A DNA stretch of 8,625 nucleotides, from positions 1 to 8,625 of the forward strand of contig JALUTL010000342.1 in NCBI GenBank assembly GCA_027016475.1. The letters run 5' to 3'. A model generated the notes under the pieces. It was not told the origin of the DNA and searched no databases. It saw nothing but the letters and a program-made list of their open reading frames with translations. This document shows, in pieces, positions 1-6,554 of the stretch. The DNA is from Candidatus Heimdallarchaeota archaeon. GTDB lineage: Archaea > Asgardarchaeota > Heimdallarchaeia > Heimdallarchaeales > Kariarchaeaceae. Position 1 is the first letter of the stretch. Each line of letters starts with the position of its first letter. The position numbers and the translations under genes are program-made.

Positions 1-486
1 AAATATTTCCAAGCATTGTTTGCACTCCTTTCAGAGTTGAAACAAAAATATCAATGCATCATTATTGATGCTGAAGGTTCCTTAGATTTGAATATAATCA
101 ATGTCTTTCTTTTGGTTGATTTGGGCATAATCCTTTCAAATGGAAACAGATCCAGTATAGCTGGAATTAAAAACCGATTGTCTCTGGTTCTTCAAAGATT
201 GGGATATTCCGTTAGAAATGATGTCTTGGTTCAGACTTTGGTTCCGAAAACAAAGGATGAATTGGCAAAAAAAAGATTGAAACAATGGAAAAATGATTTT
301 GATCCGAAGGGTGTTTTAGTGTTTGATCATCCTTTGTATGATGAACAAAAAATACGGGAAAATATTTTCGAAGACAATTACTTTGTGGATCGAGATACAG
401 AAATGTGGAAATGGTTTCATCTACTTATTGGTGAAGTTCCACGATTAAGGCTTTTTATGACTAACAGGGGAAAGCATCAAAATTAA
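1..486 (+). CDS. ParA/MinD-like P-loop ATPase, C-terminal part (5' end outside window)
   Basis: The frame is open from base 1 to a TAA at 484-486, giving 161 residues with the N-terminus missing. Near window residues 17-27 is a hydrophobic strand ending in Asp (YQCIIIDAEGSLD). This looks like the Walker B or switch II strand of SIMIBI-class ATPases (ParA, MinD, Mrp, CooC). It is followed by a second strand (DLGIILSNGN) and a helix, SSIAGIKNRLSLVLQRLG, matching the usual 'aDlvilv..p...s..g' segment that follows in this fold. The C-terminal third is charged and unlike the core fold. The Walker A motif would lie upstream of the window, so ATP binding is not shown here. A TTG at 16 could be mistaken for the start, but the frame continues upstream without a stop. 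Family assignment is moderate and rests on fold-like pattern only; substrate or partner is unknown. Confidence 0.6.
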   Translation, partial: KYFQALFALLSELKQKYQCIIIDAEGSLDLNIINVFLLVDLGIILSNGNRSSIAGIKNRLSLVLQRLGYSVRNDVLVQTLVPKTKDELAKKRLKQWKNDFDPKGVLVFDHPLYDEQKIRENIFEDNYFVDRDTEMWKWFHLLIGEVPRLRLFMTNRGKHQN

Positions 487-501
487 ATTGAATGTTCAAT
501 T
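486..501. repeat. Short palindrome after the ATPase gene
   Basis: AATTGAATGTTCAATT has two 7-base arms that are exact reverse complements around a 2-base centre. It starts at the last base of the upstream stop codon and ends about 18 bases before the MFS gene's TATA-like element. It could be an operator for that promoter or a weak hairpin at the end of the upstream transcript. With so AT-rich a sequence, chance is also possible. Confidence 0.3.
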
Positions 502-518
502 CAAATTGATCGTAATCC

Positions 519-530
519 TATATTTTAATA
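519..530 (+). promoter_or_regulatory. TATA-like box for the MFS gene
   Basis: TATATTTTAATA lies in the 57-base gap before the transporter gene. The TTTTAATA part (523-530) sits 30 to 23 bases before the GTG at 553, while the TATATTTT part better fits the TTG at 544. Either way the predicted transcription start is close to the first codon, as in a leaderless mRNA. Confidence 0.55.
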
Positions 531-543
531 CGGATGAAAAAGC

Positions 544-1812
544 TTGATCGATGTGGAAATTGCACCTGAAGCTTTCGCACACGGGATCGACATATATGAG
601 AAAGGTCACCGAAGTCCCAAATGGGTCTACTTCCTCTTTCAAATGATGTTGAGCTTTTCGCAAAATTTGGCATTCCAATATATCCCCTTGTACAACAAAA
701 AATTGGGTGCTGACGAAATTCAGATGGGACTGATGACATCTGTACAAAATGTCTTCTCCACTGCATTTAGCCCTTTTTGGGGACGTGTTTCAGATGGCAG
801 GGGAAGAAAACTTTTCCTTTTTACAGGGTCGTTTATTGCCACAGCCAGTGCAGGAACATTGGTCATCGCAAATAATCCCAATCAGGTAATTCTGTCTATT
901 GCAGTAAATTCATTCGGATTGTCAATGTTGATACCTGCATGGCAAGGGGCATTGGCAGACTATACTGAAGGAAGTAGGAGAGGAGGCTTTATGGGCCGGC
1001 TTATAGGAGTGTCCTATATGTATGTCACAATAGCCCTGTTCATTTACGCATTTGTTGCCCCTTTCATCAACATTTCAGAGATCGAACAATATCGCCTCAT
1101 AATGGCAATTTCAGCCATAAATTTCTTTCTGATGGTCTTACTTTCATGGATAATAATCGATATCAAAAATCCAAATAGTGACACGCCTCAAATTGGGAAT
1201 GTCTTTCTTCCATTGAAGGATCCTACATATCGTCAGTTTCTTTTTGTCATCCTTTTTTGGTGGTTTTGGATGAGTCTCGCTTGGAGCTACTTTCCGACAG
1301 TCATTGAGGTTGTCATTGATGCTTCCGTTTCTGAAGTTGCATGGATAGCAATTACAGGTACTATAGTTCAAGCAATCTCGTCATATCGTTTAGGAGGTTT
1401 GATTGATCGGATTGGTGAACGAAAATCTATTCTCTTTGGTTTCATTACTTTTACAATTGTTCCATTGAATTTTGCCTTCGCAACTGAATGGTGGCATTTG
1501 ATTCCTGCCCAAATCATTGCAGGCATTGGGATAGGTTTTGGATTCACAGCATTGCAGACGTATATTCTTGAAATTGCTGGATCTGAAAGAGCTGGAAACT
1601 ACCAAGGAACATACAATCTCCTTTGGGGTATTGTAACCTTTGTTGGCTCTTTTTTTGGAGGTTGGGCTCTACAACAACTGAAAGAATTGCTTGGTTCGTT
1701 GCCTTTGGCCCTGACTTATGCCCTTTTGGCTATAACGGCCTTCCGATTTTTCTCCAACTTTATTATGTTTTTGTACTTGCCTGATCCGAAATCGACTCTT
1801 CCTGAACAATAG
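544..1812 (+). CDS. Major facilitator superfamily transporter, 12 TM
   Basis: This is a predicted cytoplasmic-membrane secondary transporter of 422 residues, the normal MFS length. About twelve hydrophobic segments fall into two halves. The MFS motif A (G-x3-D-x2-G-R-K/R) is clear in the loop after TM2 as GRVSDGRGRK (residues 80-89). It recurs in weaker form in the second half as GGLIDRIGERK (around 283-293), as expected from internal duplication. The N-terminal ~25 residues before TM1 are soluble. The start is uncertain: TTG at 544 is the first possible codon after an in-frame TGA (535-537), and GTG at 553 is a good alternative given the TATA position. Substrate cannot be told; drug/metabolite efflux or sugar/organic-anion uptake are both possible. 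The last 50 bases overlap the 3' end of the convergent gene on the other strand. Confidence 0.93.
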   Translation: MIDVEIAPEAFAHGIDIYEKGHRSPKWVYFLFQMMLSFSQNLAFQYIPLYNKKLGADEIQMGLMTSVQNVFSTAFSPFWGRVSDGRGRKLFLFTGSFIATASAGTLVIANNPNQVILSIAVNSFGLSMLIPAWQGALADYTEGSRRGGFMGRLIGVSYMYVTIALFIYAFVAPFINISEIEQYRLIMAISAINFFLMVLLSWIIIDIKNPNSDTPQIGNVFLPLKDPTYRQFLFVILFWWFWMSLAWSYFPTVIEVVIDASVSEVAWIAITGTIVQAISSYRLGGLIDRIGERKSILFGFITFTIVPLNFAFATEWWHLIPAQIIAGIGIGFGFTALQTYILEIAGSERAGNYQGTYNLLWGIVTFVGSFFGGWALQQLKELLGSLPLALTYALLAITAFRFFSNFIMFLYLPDPKSTLPEQ

Positions 1813-3181
1813 GCATCTCCTCAGCTGTTGCCTCTTGATCAATGATTTCCCCGTGGGTGAGAATATGTGAAAAAACTGATATGGCAAATTTAAGTAGGCT
1901 ATTATCTCTTGAGACCGAATGATGCGAAACCCGAAATCGATATTCAATCCCTTTTTTTGCCCCGACCGTTTTGATTCCTTTCACTTCCCATCTTCCAAAA
2001 ATCATATTGTTATGGATAAGCAAATATCTGACTTGGTGGAAGGGCAACGACACGATTTCTTCACTTCTGAAAAACGCCTTGATGAATCCTAGCCTGAACA
2101 GTGCGTACATTCCCGCCAATGAAGGAAGTATTTCTGGACGCTCCAATGCAAATTGGACGCCAAATGACAATGCAGGGAGCAATGCACCTATTCCTGACAG
2201 ATTGGAAAAAAAGGCAACTATTGGGTCAATGATGGAAGATAAATCGACATTGAAGGAAACATATACGAGTAACCCTGCAATGGCTGGCCAAAGCCCTGAC
2301 AATGCTGGTCTTGCCTGTGCGAGAGCCCGTATCGGCACCGCGAGGTAGCTCTGTACTAGCCTAGCAACCATTATCACTTTGTTTGCCGGTCTAACAAAGG
2401 CAGGTAATGGCAGGAGTGCCGTTGGTGAAAGACCTGCCAAAAAAAACTTTTTTCTGATCATAAGTATTCGCTTGTTGGTAATTACAAATCTGCCAGACCT
2501 ATTGAAATTTGAATTGACCTTCCAATGGTTCCTCAATACCCGAATCCTTCCTCCATCCACAAGAAATTCATCTTCATCCCAAAGATTTGCCTTTCTTGCT
2601 CTTTTCTCCCATCGATCCAAATCGGATTTTTTGATTCTTGCCTGTTTTATGATCTCTTCTTTGGTTTTTTGGATATTGAATGAATTGATGTTCTCAATAA
2701 ACCAGAACCAATCAGCCATTCTTGAAATTTTGGCACGAAGGGAGACCAATTTCCCATTCCGTATCCACCCAAACCATCCGAATTTCATACCTTCAGTTGG
2801 ATCAGATGGTTTTCGTGCTCCTCGATCATAGATGAACAACCATGGTGTTTTTTCGAGGTTTTTCCAGTATTCTAGCTGTAGAGCCGCAATTTTCTCTAAT
2901 TCCATTAAATTATGTTCCAAAATGATGATCTTCTGAACCTTTTTGAGATGCTTGTGCTCTGACCATCCCAAAGTATCATTTTTCCATTCCTCTTCGAAAA
3001 GATGCACTATGTCCTCTTCAGATTCGATCGTGTCAAACCATGATTTGCATACTACGTCTGCGCTTAACAATGTCCATTCAGGAAAACCTTCTAGCTGAAG
3101 TTCCTTGAATTTTGCTGGAGTGATGAACATTTCGTCAGGTATGTCCATATTGTTGTCATCTATGGATCGGAGTATTTTCAA
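1763..3181 (-). CDS. Trp-rich membrane protein with a PH-like domain apparently split by a hydrophobic insert
   Basis: This 472-residue protein belongs to no family I recognise with confidence. Residues 1-220 are soluble, charged and rich in Trp (13 by my count, including W136, W139, W158 and W160). Residues ~203-245 resemble the first strands of bacterial/archaeal PH-like (bPH/GRAM-like) domains, with the typical turn GRFVITNKRILMI at 230-242. Residues ~250-370 are hydrophobic, with Pro/Ala-rich stretches and probably two to four membrane segments (for example 295-312 and 317-345). Then EEIVSLPFHQVRYLLI (374-389) and GRWEVKGIKTV read like the remaining PH strands, and 427-443 like the closing helix. 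The tail (445-472) is acidic and probably disordered. The TTG at 3181 is chosen because TATAAAAT lies exactly 30-23 bases upstream; ATGs at 3148 and 3130 are alternatives. Function is unknown; membrane-surface or lipid-related roles are inference. Confidence 0.8.
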   Translation of the reverse strand: MKILRSIDDNNMDIPDEMFITPAKFKELQLEGFPEWTLLSADVVCKSWFDTIESEEDIVHLFEEEWKNDTLGWSEHKHLKKVQKIIILEHNLMELEKIAALQLEYWKNLEKTPWLFIYDRGARKPSDPTEGMKFGWFGWIRNGKLVSLRAKISRMADWFWFIENINSFNIQKTKEEIIKQARIKKSDLDRWEKRARKANLWDEDEFLVDGGRIRVLRNHWKVNSNFNRSGRFVITNKRILMIRKKFFLAGLSPTALLPLPAFVRPANKVIMVARLVQSYLAVPIRALAQARPALSGLWPAIAGLLVYVSFNVDLSSIIDPIVAFFSNLSGIGALLPALSFGVQFALERPEILPSLAGMYALFRLGFIKAFFRSEEIVSLPFHQVRYLLIHNNMIFGRWEVKGIKTVGAKKGIEYRFRVSHHSVSRDNSLLKFAISVFSHILTHGEIIDQEATAEEMPIVQEESISDQASTKT

Positions 3182-3203
3182 TAGATGAACTTTTGAGCTA
3201 ATA

Positions 3204-3211
3204 ATTTTATA
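3204..3211 (-). promoter_or_regulatory. TATA box for the PH-like membrane protein gene
   Basis: On the minus strand this reads TATAAAAT, a near-consensus archaeal box A. It is 30 to 23 bases before the TTG at 3181, so transcription would begin at the start codon. It lies in the 45-base gap after the riboflavin kinase stop codon, which suggests the PH-like gene has its own promoter rather than depending on read-through. Confidence 0.65.
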
Positions 3212-3226
3212 GGTTTGTTTGAAGCC

Positions 3227-3661
3227 CTACTCTGCTTTTTTTTCAATATCAATTTCAAGAGTAATTTTGTCCCCGTCTGACAAATTGAAATGTTGCCGCA
3301 GTTGGACTGATGCAACAACCTCTACAACGGTCAGGTCGTGTTCAGACAGCAATGGCCGAACGAGAACTATTGGAATGCTTTGGTTTCCATCTGTCATTTT
3401 TGCATGTAAAACTTCAATGTCTCCAAACTTCTGGCCATTGAACTCCAAATCTATGTATCGTCTCCCCTTATCATGGTAAAAACGTTCAATTTTTCTTCCA
3501 TCCTCCAAACTAACCTTCAAATTCAGCGTGCCTGGAAAAGGTGGTTGCCCGATCAGTTGTGAAAAAATTTCGTTGTATAAGGGCAGTTGAATAAAGTGTT
3601 TTCCCTTTCCAAGACCTGAAATGACGGTGCCTGTAATCTGAACCTTGCCAGAATCGTTCAT
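3227..3661 (-). CDS. ribK: CTP-dependent riboflavin kinase (archaeal RibK)
   Basis: Makes FMN from riboflavin, using CTP rather than ATP as phosphate donor in characterised archaeal members such as MJ0056. The 144 residues match the compact single-domain form, with no N-terminal helix-turn-helix of the kind fused in some archaea. Family landmarks are all present in order: the glycine-rich GTVISGLGKGKHF (11-23), QPPFPGTLNL (39-48) in which T45 and N47 correspond to the Mg-nucleotide ligands, and the C-terminal block with RPLLSEHD, EVVASVQLRQHFNLSDGDKI. The ATG at 3661 is well placed before the first beta strand. It is divergent from the translin-family gene, 51 bases away, and 45 bases upstream of the PH-like gene on the same strand. 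The enzyme is cytosolic. FMN is used by many flavoproteins; no flavoprotein gene is visible in this window. Confidence 0.93.
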   Translation of the reverse strand: MNDSGKVQITGTVISGLGKGKHFIQLPLYNEIFSQLIGQPPFPGTLNLKVSLEDGRKIERFYHDKGRRYIDLEFNGQKFGDIEVLHAKMTDGNQSIPIVLVRPLLSEHDLTVVEVVASVQLRQHFNLSDGDKITLEIDIEKKAE

Positions 3662-3683
3662 TTACCGCCCTTCAACTTCACAA

Positions 3684-3693
3684 TCTTTTAATT
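3684..3693. promoter_or_regulatory. Shared AT element between divergent ribK and translin-family starts
   Basis: The plus strand reads TCTTTTAATT and the minus strand AATTAAAAGA. ATTAAAAG/TTAAAAGA on the minus strand is about 30-23 bases before the ribK ATG (3661). TTTTAATT on the plus strand is 30-23 bases before the TTG at 3716 (27 before the TTG at 3713). The element lies at the middle of a 51-base gap and is the only convincing TATA-like sequence there, so one TBP site may serve both genes. Confidence 0.5.
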
Positions 3694-3712
3694 CAATCTT
3701 TTTGATTGTTTC

Positions 3713-4363
3713 TTGTTGCATCAAATAAACAATTTAACTGACTTAATCAACCCCATTGTCAACCATTTGGATGAATTGGACAACAATCGTGAAAAGGTTA
3801 TTCAACTGACTAGAAAACTCAATCGAGAATCAGGGAAGGGAATTTCAAAATTGGTTCGAGGTGAATCAGCAGATGAAAGTATCGAAGCCTGTCGATCTCT
3901 AGCACAACAACTTGCGCAACTGATGAAGCTCATGGCTCCTGTAATTGGATGGAACACCCCAGCTCAGGGGATAGAAGAGTATGCTGAATTTGAAATTCTG
4001 TACGCAATTGTCTCTGGATCGCCTCTGCCTTCACCTAATGATATCAATGTTCCTCCATGGCTTTGGCTGACCGGATTGGCAGATGTTGTTGGTGAGCTTA
4101 GACGAATCATCCTACGTCATCTTCTGGAAAATAGAATTGATGTCGCAAGGGGTTTTCTTTCAACTATGGGGCAAATCTATGATGAGATTGCCGGATTGGA
4201 GTTCGGTAAGCAAATTGCAGGTACACTCAGGAAAAAGATCGATACTGCCCGTTACCTGATGGAAAGAACAGAAGGCGATATGCTCATGGCCACGTTGGGT
4301 TGGCAAATTTCTGAGCAGAATACAAATAGCTCCAGTGACAATGAACATGGTGAGGACGACTAA
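3713..4363 (+). CDS. Translin/TRAX-family RNA-binding protein, likely ribonuclease-type
   Basis: This is an all-helical protein of 216 residues, matching archaeal translin homologues (COG2178). The hallmark blocks are in order: LTRKLNRESGKGISKLVRGE (32-51); IEEYAEFEILYAIVSG (87-102); WLTGLADVVGELRR (118-131), the counterpart of 'YLLGVADLTGELMR' in human TRAX; and IYDEIAGLE (155-163). The last helix ends ARYLMERTEGDM. TRAX catalytic acids form an E-x2-E pair in the QEFVEA block; here E89 and E92 keep that spacing, so nuclease activity is plausible rather than RNA binding only. D157 may be the third acid. In eukaryotes translin-TRAX (C3PO) trims RNA, and archaeal homo-octamers have been shown to act similarly. 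The start is one of two tandem TTG codons (3713 or 3716). The C-terminal ~20 residues are polar, Ser/Asn and acid rich, and likely disordered. Confidence 0.85.
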   Translation: MLHQINNLTDLINPIVNHLDELDNNREKVIQLTRKLNRESGKGISKLVRGESADESIEACRSLAQQLAQLMKLMAPVIGWNTPAQGIEEYAEFEILYAIVSGSPLPSPNDINVPPWLWLTGLADVVGELRRIILRHLLENRIDVARGFLSTMGQIYDEIAGLEFGKQIAGTLRKKIDTARYLMERTEGDMLMATLGWQISEQNTNSSSDNEHGEDD

Positions 4364-4391
4364 AAAAGCAGGAATGAGGATAGCAGAATAA

Positions 4392-4399
4392 CTTAAGAA
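4392..4399 (+). promoter_or_regulatory. Weak TATA-like element before the aminotransferase
   Basis: CTTAAGAA occupies the -30 to -23 position relative to the ATG at 4422, within the 58-base gap after the translin-family gene. It is a poorer match than the other boxes here, so read-through from the upstream gene is a real alternative. Confidence 0.3.
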
Positions 4400-4421
4400 A
4401 GCCATCACCAACTGAGAAATA

Positions 4422-5552
4422 ATGAAAGTTCTTTCAATCGAAAAATTACGAGAATTTTGCCCATTGAAATGGCATGAAAAAATACCTGCGGACGGCATAG
4501 GTTTGGGCATTGCAGATATAGATTTTGAGGGGCCTCTGGGAATTGCTGATTTTATTCGTGCAAAACTGAAAGATGAATTTGCATACTATCAGCCGCGGGA
4601 AGGCATGAGGCATACACTGGGTATCGTCAAAGAATTCATAGACAAAAAGGGGCTTCATGACGCCATAGTCCAAATTATCCCCGGAACTATGATTGGTATC
4701 TATGCTGTCATGAAATATGCTTCGCAATTATCAGGTAAGGTTGCAATCATCAATCCTATTTATCCACCAATCCATTTCCATGCTTCATCTGAAAACAATG
4801 AAATTCAATGGATTCCTTTGGACGATTCGTATCAATGGGATCATGAAAGAATAATGGAAGCAATTGACAAAGACACAAAAATGATAGCATTTGCGAATCC
4901 GAATAATCCCACAGGTACAGTCCCAAGCATGTCTGATCTCAAGCTGGTTCGGGATCTATGTATTGATTACAACATAATTTGCTTTTCAGATGAACTCTAT
5001 GAACCTCTGGCATTTAGAAAAGAGCACGTGTCAATTGGATCTTTGGAAGGAATGCATGATCGAACAGTTTCATTGTACGGCTTTTCCAAAGCCTATGGTC
5101 TTGCTGGTTACAGATCTGGCTTTATGTCTATACAACTGACGAACCCCAAGCCAATGCAGGAAATTGTGGAACATTTGCTTGTTTCACCTTCTCCTGTGAC
5201 TTCCTTTGTGGCTGAGTTTGCATTGACTAACCCATTGGTTCAGGAATGGGTTGCGTCATTCAAACAGGTGATAAACCAAACAACTGTGCTTGCATCCAAG
5301 GTTTTTGAAGATGCTGGTTACAGTTGTCCTTTACCTGATGGAAGCTTCTTTGTGTTCCCTGATTTGGAACTCAAAAATGATCTCAAATGTTGTGAAGATT
5401 TGCTGGTGTCGAAAGGTGTTGAAGTAGTTCATGGCTCCCGTTTTGGGCCAGATGGTGCAGGAAAGATACGGGTCAACTGCGCAACATCTACTGAGCGCCT
5501 TTCTGAAGGCATTGATCGAATAATTGAATATCAGCAGCAACAAGCGAGATAA
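4422..5552 (+). CDS. Class I/II PLP-dependent aminotransferase (fold type I)
   Basis: Transfers amino groups between amino acids and 2-oxo acids with pyridoxal phosphate, or is a related C-S lyase. The 376 residues match fold type I length. Visible landmarks: the N-terminal GIGLGIADIDFEGPLGI (25-41); YYQPREGMRHTLGIVKEF for the small-domain/active-site arm; NPNNPTG (159-165) with N162 as PLP ring contact; SDELYEPL (189-196) with D190 and Y193; the Schiff-base motif YGFSKAYGLAGYRSG with K223 and phosphate-binding R231; and R350 in KIRVNCAT, binding the substrate carboxylate. The catalytic set is therefore complete. The 'ADIDF..P' start resembles the 'ADMDF' of MalY/PatB cystathionine beta-lyase-like proteins, so a lyase activity is possible; substrate cannot be assigned. 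Start is an ATG with no Shine-Dalgarno match. It lies 58 bases after the translin-family gene and 49 before the phosphatase. Confidence 0.92.
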   Translation: MKVLSIEKLREFCPLKWHEKIPADGIGLGIADIDFEGPLGIADFIRAKLKDEFAYYQPREGMRHTLGIVKEFIDKKGLHDAIVQIIPGTMIGIYAVMKYASQLSGKVAIINPIYPPIHFHASSENNEIQWIPLDDSYQWDHERIMEAIDKDTKMIAFANPNNPTGTVPSMSDLKLVRDLCIDYNIICFSDELYEPLAFRKEHVSIGSLEGMHDRTVSLYGFSKAYGLAGYRSGFMSIQLTNPKPMQEIVEHLLVSPSPVTSFVAEFALTNPLVQEWVASFKQVINQTTVLASKVFEDAGYSCPLPDGSFFVFPDLELKNDLKCCEDLLVSKGVEVVHGSRFGPDGAGKIRVNCATSTERLSEGIDRIIEYQQQQAR

Positions 5553-5592
5553 TTCCCTTGTCATAAAAGATGGAACACCTTGTCAACACAAA

Positions 5593-5600
5593 TCTTAATT
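5593..5600 (+). promoter_or_regulatory. TATA-like element upstream of the phosphatase's second GTG
   Basis: TCTTAATT is 30 to 23 bases before the in-frame GTG at 5623. A second AT element, CATAAAAGA (5562-5570), is about 40-32 bases before the GTG at 5602 and would give a leader of roughly ten bases. The local rule of fixed spacing favours the 5623 start. Confidence 0.35.
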
Positions 5601-5601
5601 A

Positions 5602-6453
5602 GTGTACAAGGATACCAACACAGTGATTGCCCAACAGGAATTTGCCAACACTCTGGAATTGGCTACGGAACAATTGCAACACCAACCCCCCGTAGTAATA
5701 CTTGAAGATATAGTTCATGCCATTGGTGACATTCATGGAGATGCAGGAACAGTGGGCAAGGCTGTTAAATTGCATGATGAACACAGTCCTAAACAAACTG
5801 TCTTTTTGGGAGATTTTGTTGATCGTGGTGAAAAACAGATAGAAGCAATATACGAATTGGCCACATTGGTGATTGCAGAACCTGAAACATTCATCCTTGT
5901 CAGAGGCAATCATGAAGACTTTAACATATGTCGACCTTATGGATTTCTTGATGTGGTTGCAAAACATTACGACAGTCAGATATTGCCCATAATCTCAAAT
6001 TTCTTTTCTTCACTTCCTATAGCGGCCGTCCAGAAAAAACACGCATTTTTCTGCCATGGGGGCATCCCAAAAACGGGTCATCCAATCCGTTATTCCAAAT
6101 TAGAAAAAGATGGAAATCCTGTCACAAACCCTGTTGTTCTTGAAACTCTGTTCAATGATCCTGTAGAAGCATTCAATCCATCATATTTAGATCCTTTGAA
6201 CACCAACGGGTTTTTCACAAATCCTCGTGGGCCAGATGTCTTTTGTTTCGATTACAACGCTGCAAAACAGTTTGTTGAAACAAATGGGCTGAAATACATA
6301 ATCAGGGCCCACGTAGCATTGGCGGAAGGATATACCCAATATAATTCAATAGTCCATTCCGTTTTTTCATCCGCGGCTGGTCCCTATCGGCATTGCAAGC
6401 CGATGGCTGTAAAATCTCAAACAAAGCGTGAACCTAAACCTATCCCCCTCTAG
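5602..6453 (+). CDS. PPP-family serine/threonine protein phosphatase, eukaryote-like
   Basis: Dephosphorylates phosphoproteins through a two-metal centre of the metallophosphoesterase fold; cytosolic, with no signal peptide or TM. At 283 residues it is about the size of a bare PP1/PP2A catalytic core. All seven metal ligands are seen: D43 and H45 (GDIHG), D71 (GDFVDRG), N103 and H104 (GNHE), H152 (FCHGG) and H237 (RAHV). R75 and R209 match the phosphate-binding arginines; R209 sits in NPRGPDVFCF, like the 'N.RG....F' segment of PP1/PP2A. LFNDPVE (183-189) echoes the eukaryotic 'LLWSDP' block, and FSSAAGPY (255-262) the 'FSAPNY' block with a shortened loop after it. The C-tail is basic and proline-rich. 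The start could be GTG 5602 (first codon after an in-frame TAA) or GTG 5623, which has the better spaced TATA box. Targets and a partner kinase are not visible here. Confidence 0.92.
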   Translation: MYKDTNTVIAQQEFANTLELATEQLQHQPPVVILEDIVHAIGDIHGDAGTVGKAVKLHDEHSPKQTVFLGDFVDRGEKQIEAIYELATLVIAEPETFILVRGNHEDFNICRPYGFLDVVAKHYDSQILPIISNFFSSLPIAAVQKKHAFFCHGGIPKTGHPIRYSKLEKDGNPVTNPVVLETLFNDPVEAFNPSYLDPLNTNGFFTNPRGPDVFCFDYNAAKQFVETNGLKYIIRAHVALAEGYTQYNSIVHSVFSSAAGPYRHCKPMAVKSQTKREPKPIPL

Positions 6454-6524
6454 CAAATTGGGTGCCGATTTTCAGTCGCATCTACGCGGTTAATTTAGAA
6501 CATCCTTCCATCCTGAAATCCCCA

Positions 6525-6532
6525 AGTTTTAG
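6525..6532 (+). promoter_or_regulatory. TATA-like element for the FEN1 gene
   Basis: AGTTTTAG lies 30 to 23 bases before the ATG at 6555, in the 101-base gap after the phosphatase. It is a moderate match to box A and supports starting FEN1 at 6555 instead of at the in-frame GTG at 6462. Confidence 0.45.
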
Positions 6533-6554
6533 AACATTCCCAATATGGAAGGGT

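Noticed and set aside
1952..1958. T7 run on the + strand downstream of the MFS gene, as a terminator
   Set aside because: It is 140 bases past the stop and simply complements Lys codons in the convergent gene; archaeal oligo-T termination there is possible but not supported by anything else.
1971..2348. A 125-codon open frame on the + strand inside the PH-like protein gene
   Set aside because: It is antisense to the membrane-insert region of the real gene; its composition (Asn, Ala, Ser, Pro) mirrors the complement of hydrophobic codons, and there is no TATA box or motif.
2379..2831. A 150-codon open frame on the + strand inside the PH-like protein gene
   Set aside because: It lies fully antisense to the longer minus-strand gene, has no promoter at the local spacing, and its product is low-complexity Ser/Arg/Phe-rich with no motif.
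3652..3680. GGGCGG-like purine stretch before the ribK ATG as a ribosome binding site
   Set aside because: The match to the archaeal anti-SD complement is poor and the TATA position predicts transcription starting at or near the ATG, so this stretch would not be in the mRNA.
6548..6553. GGAAGG as a Shine-Dalgarno site for FEN1
   Set aside because: It is only one base from the ATG, too close to pair productively, and the promoter spacing points to a leaderless mRNA.
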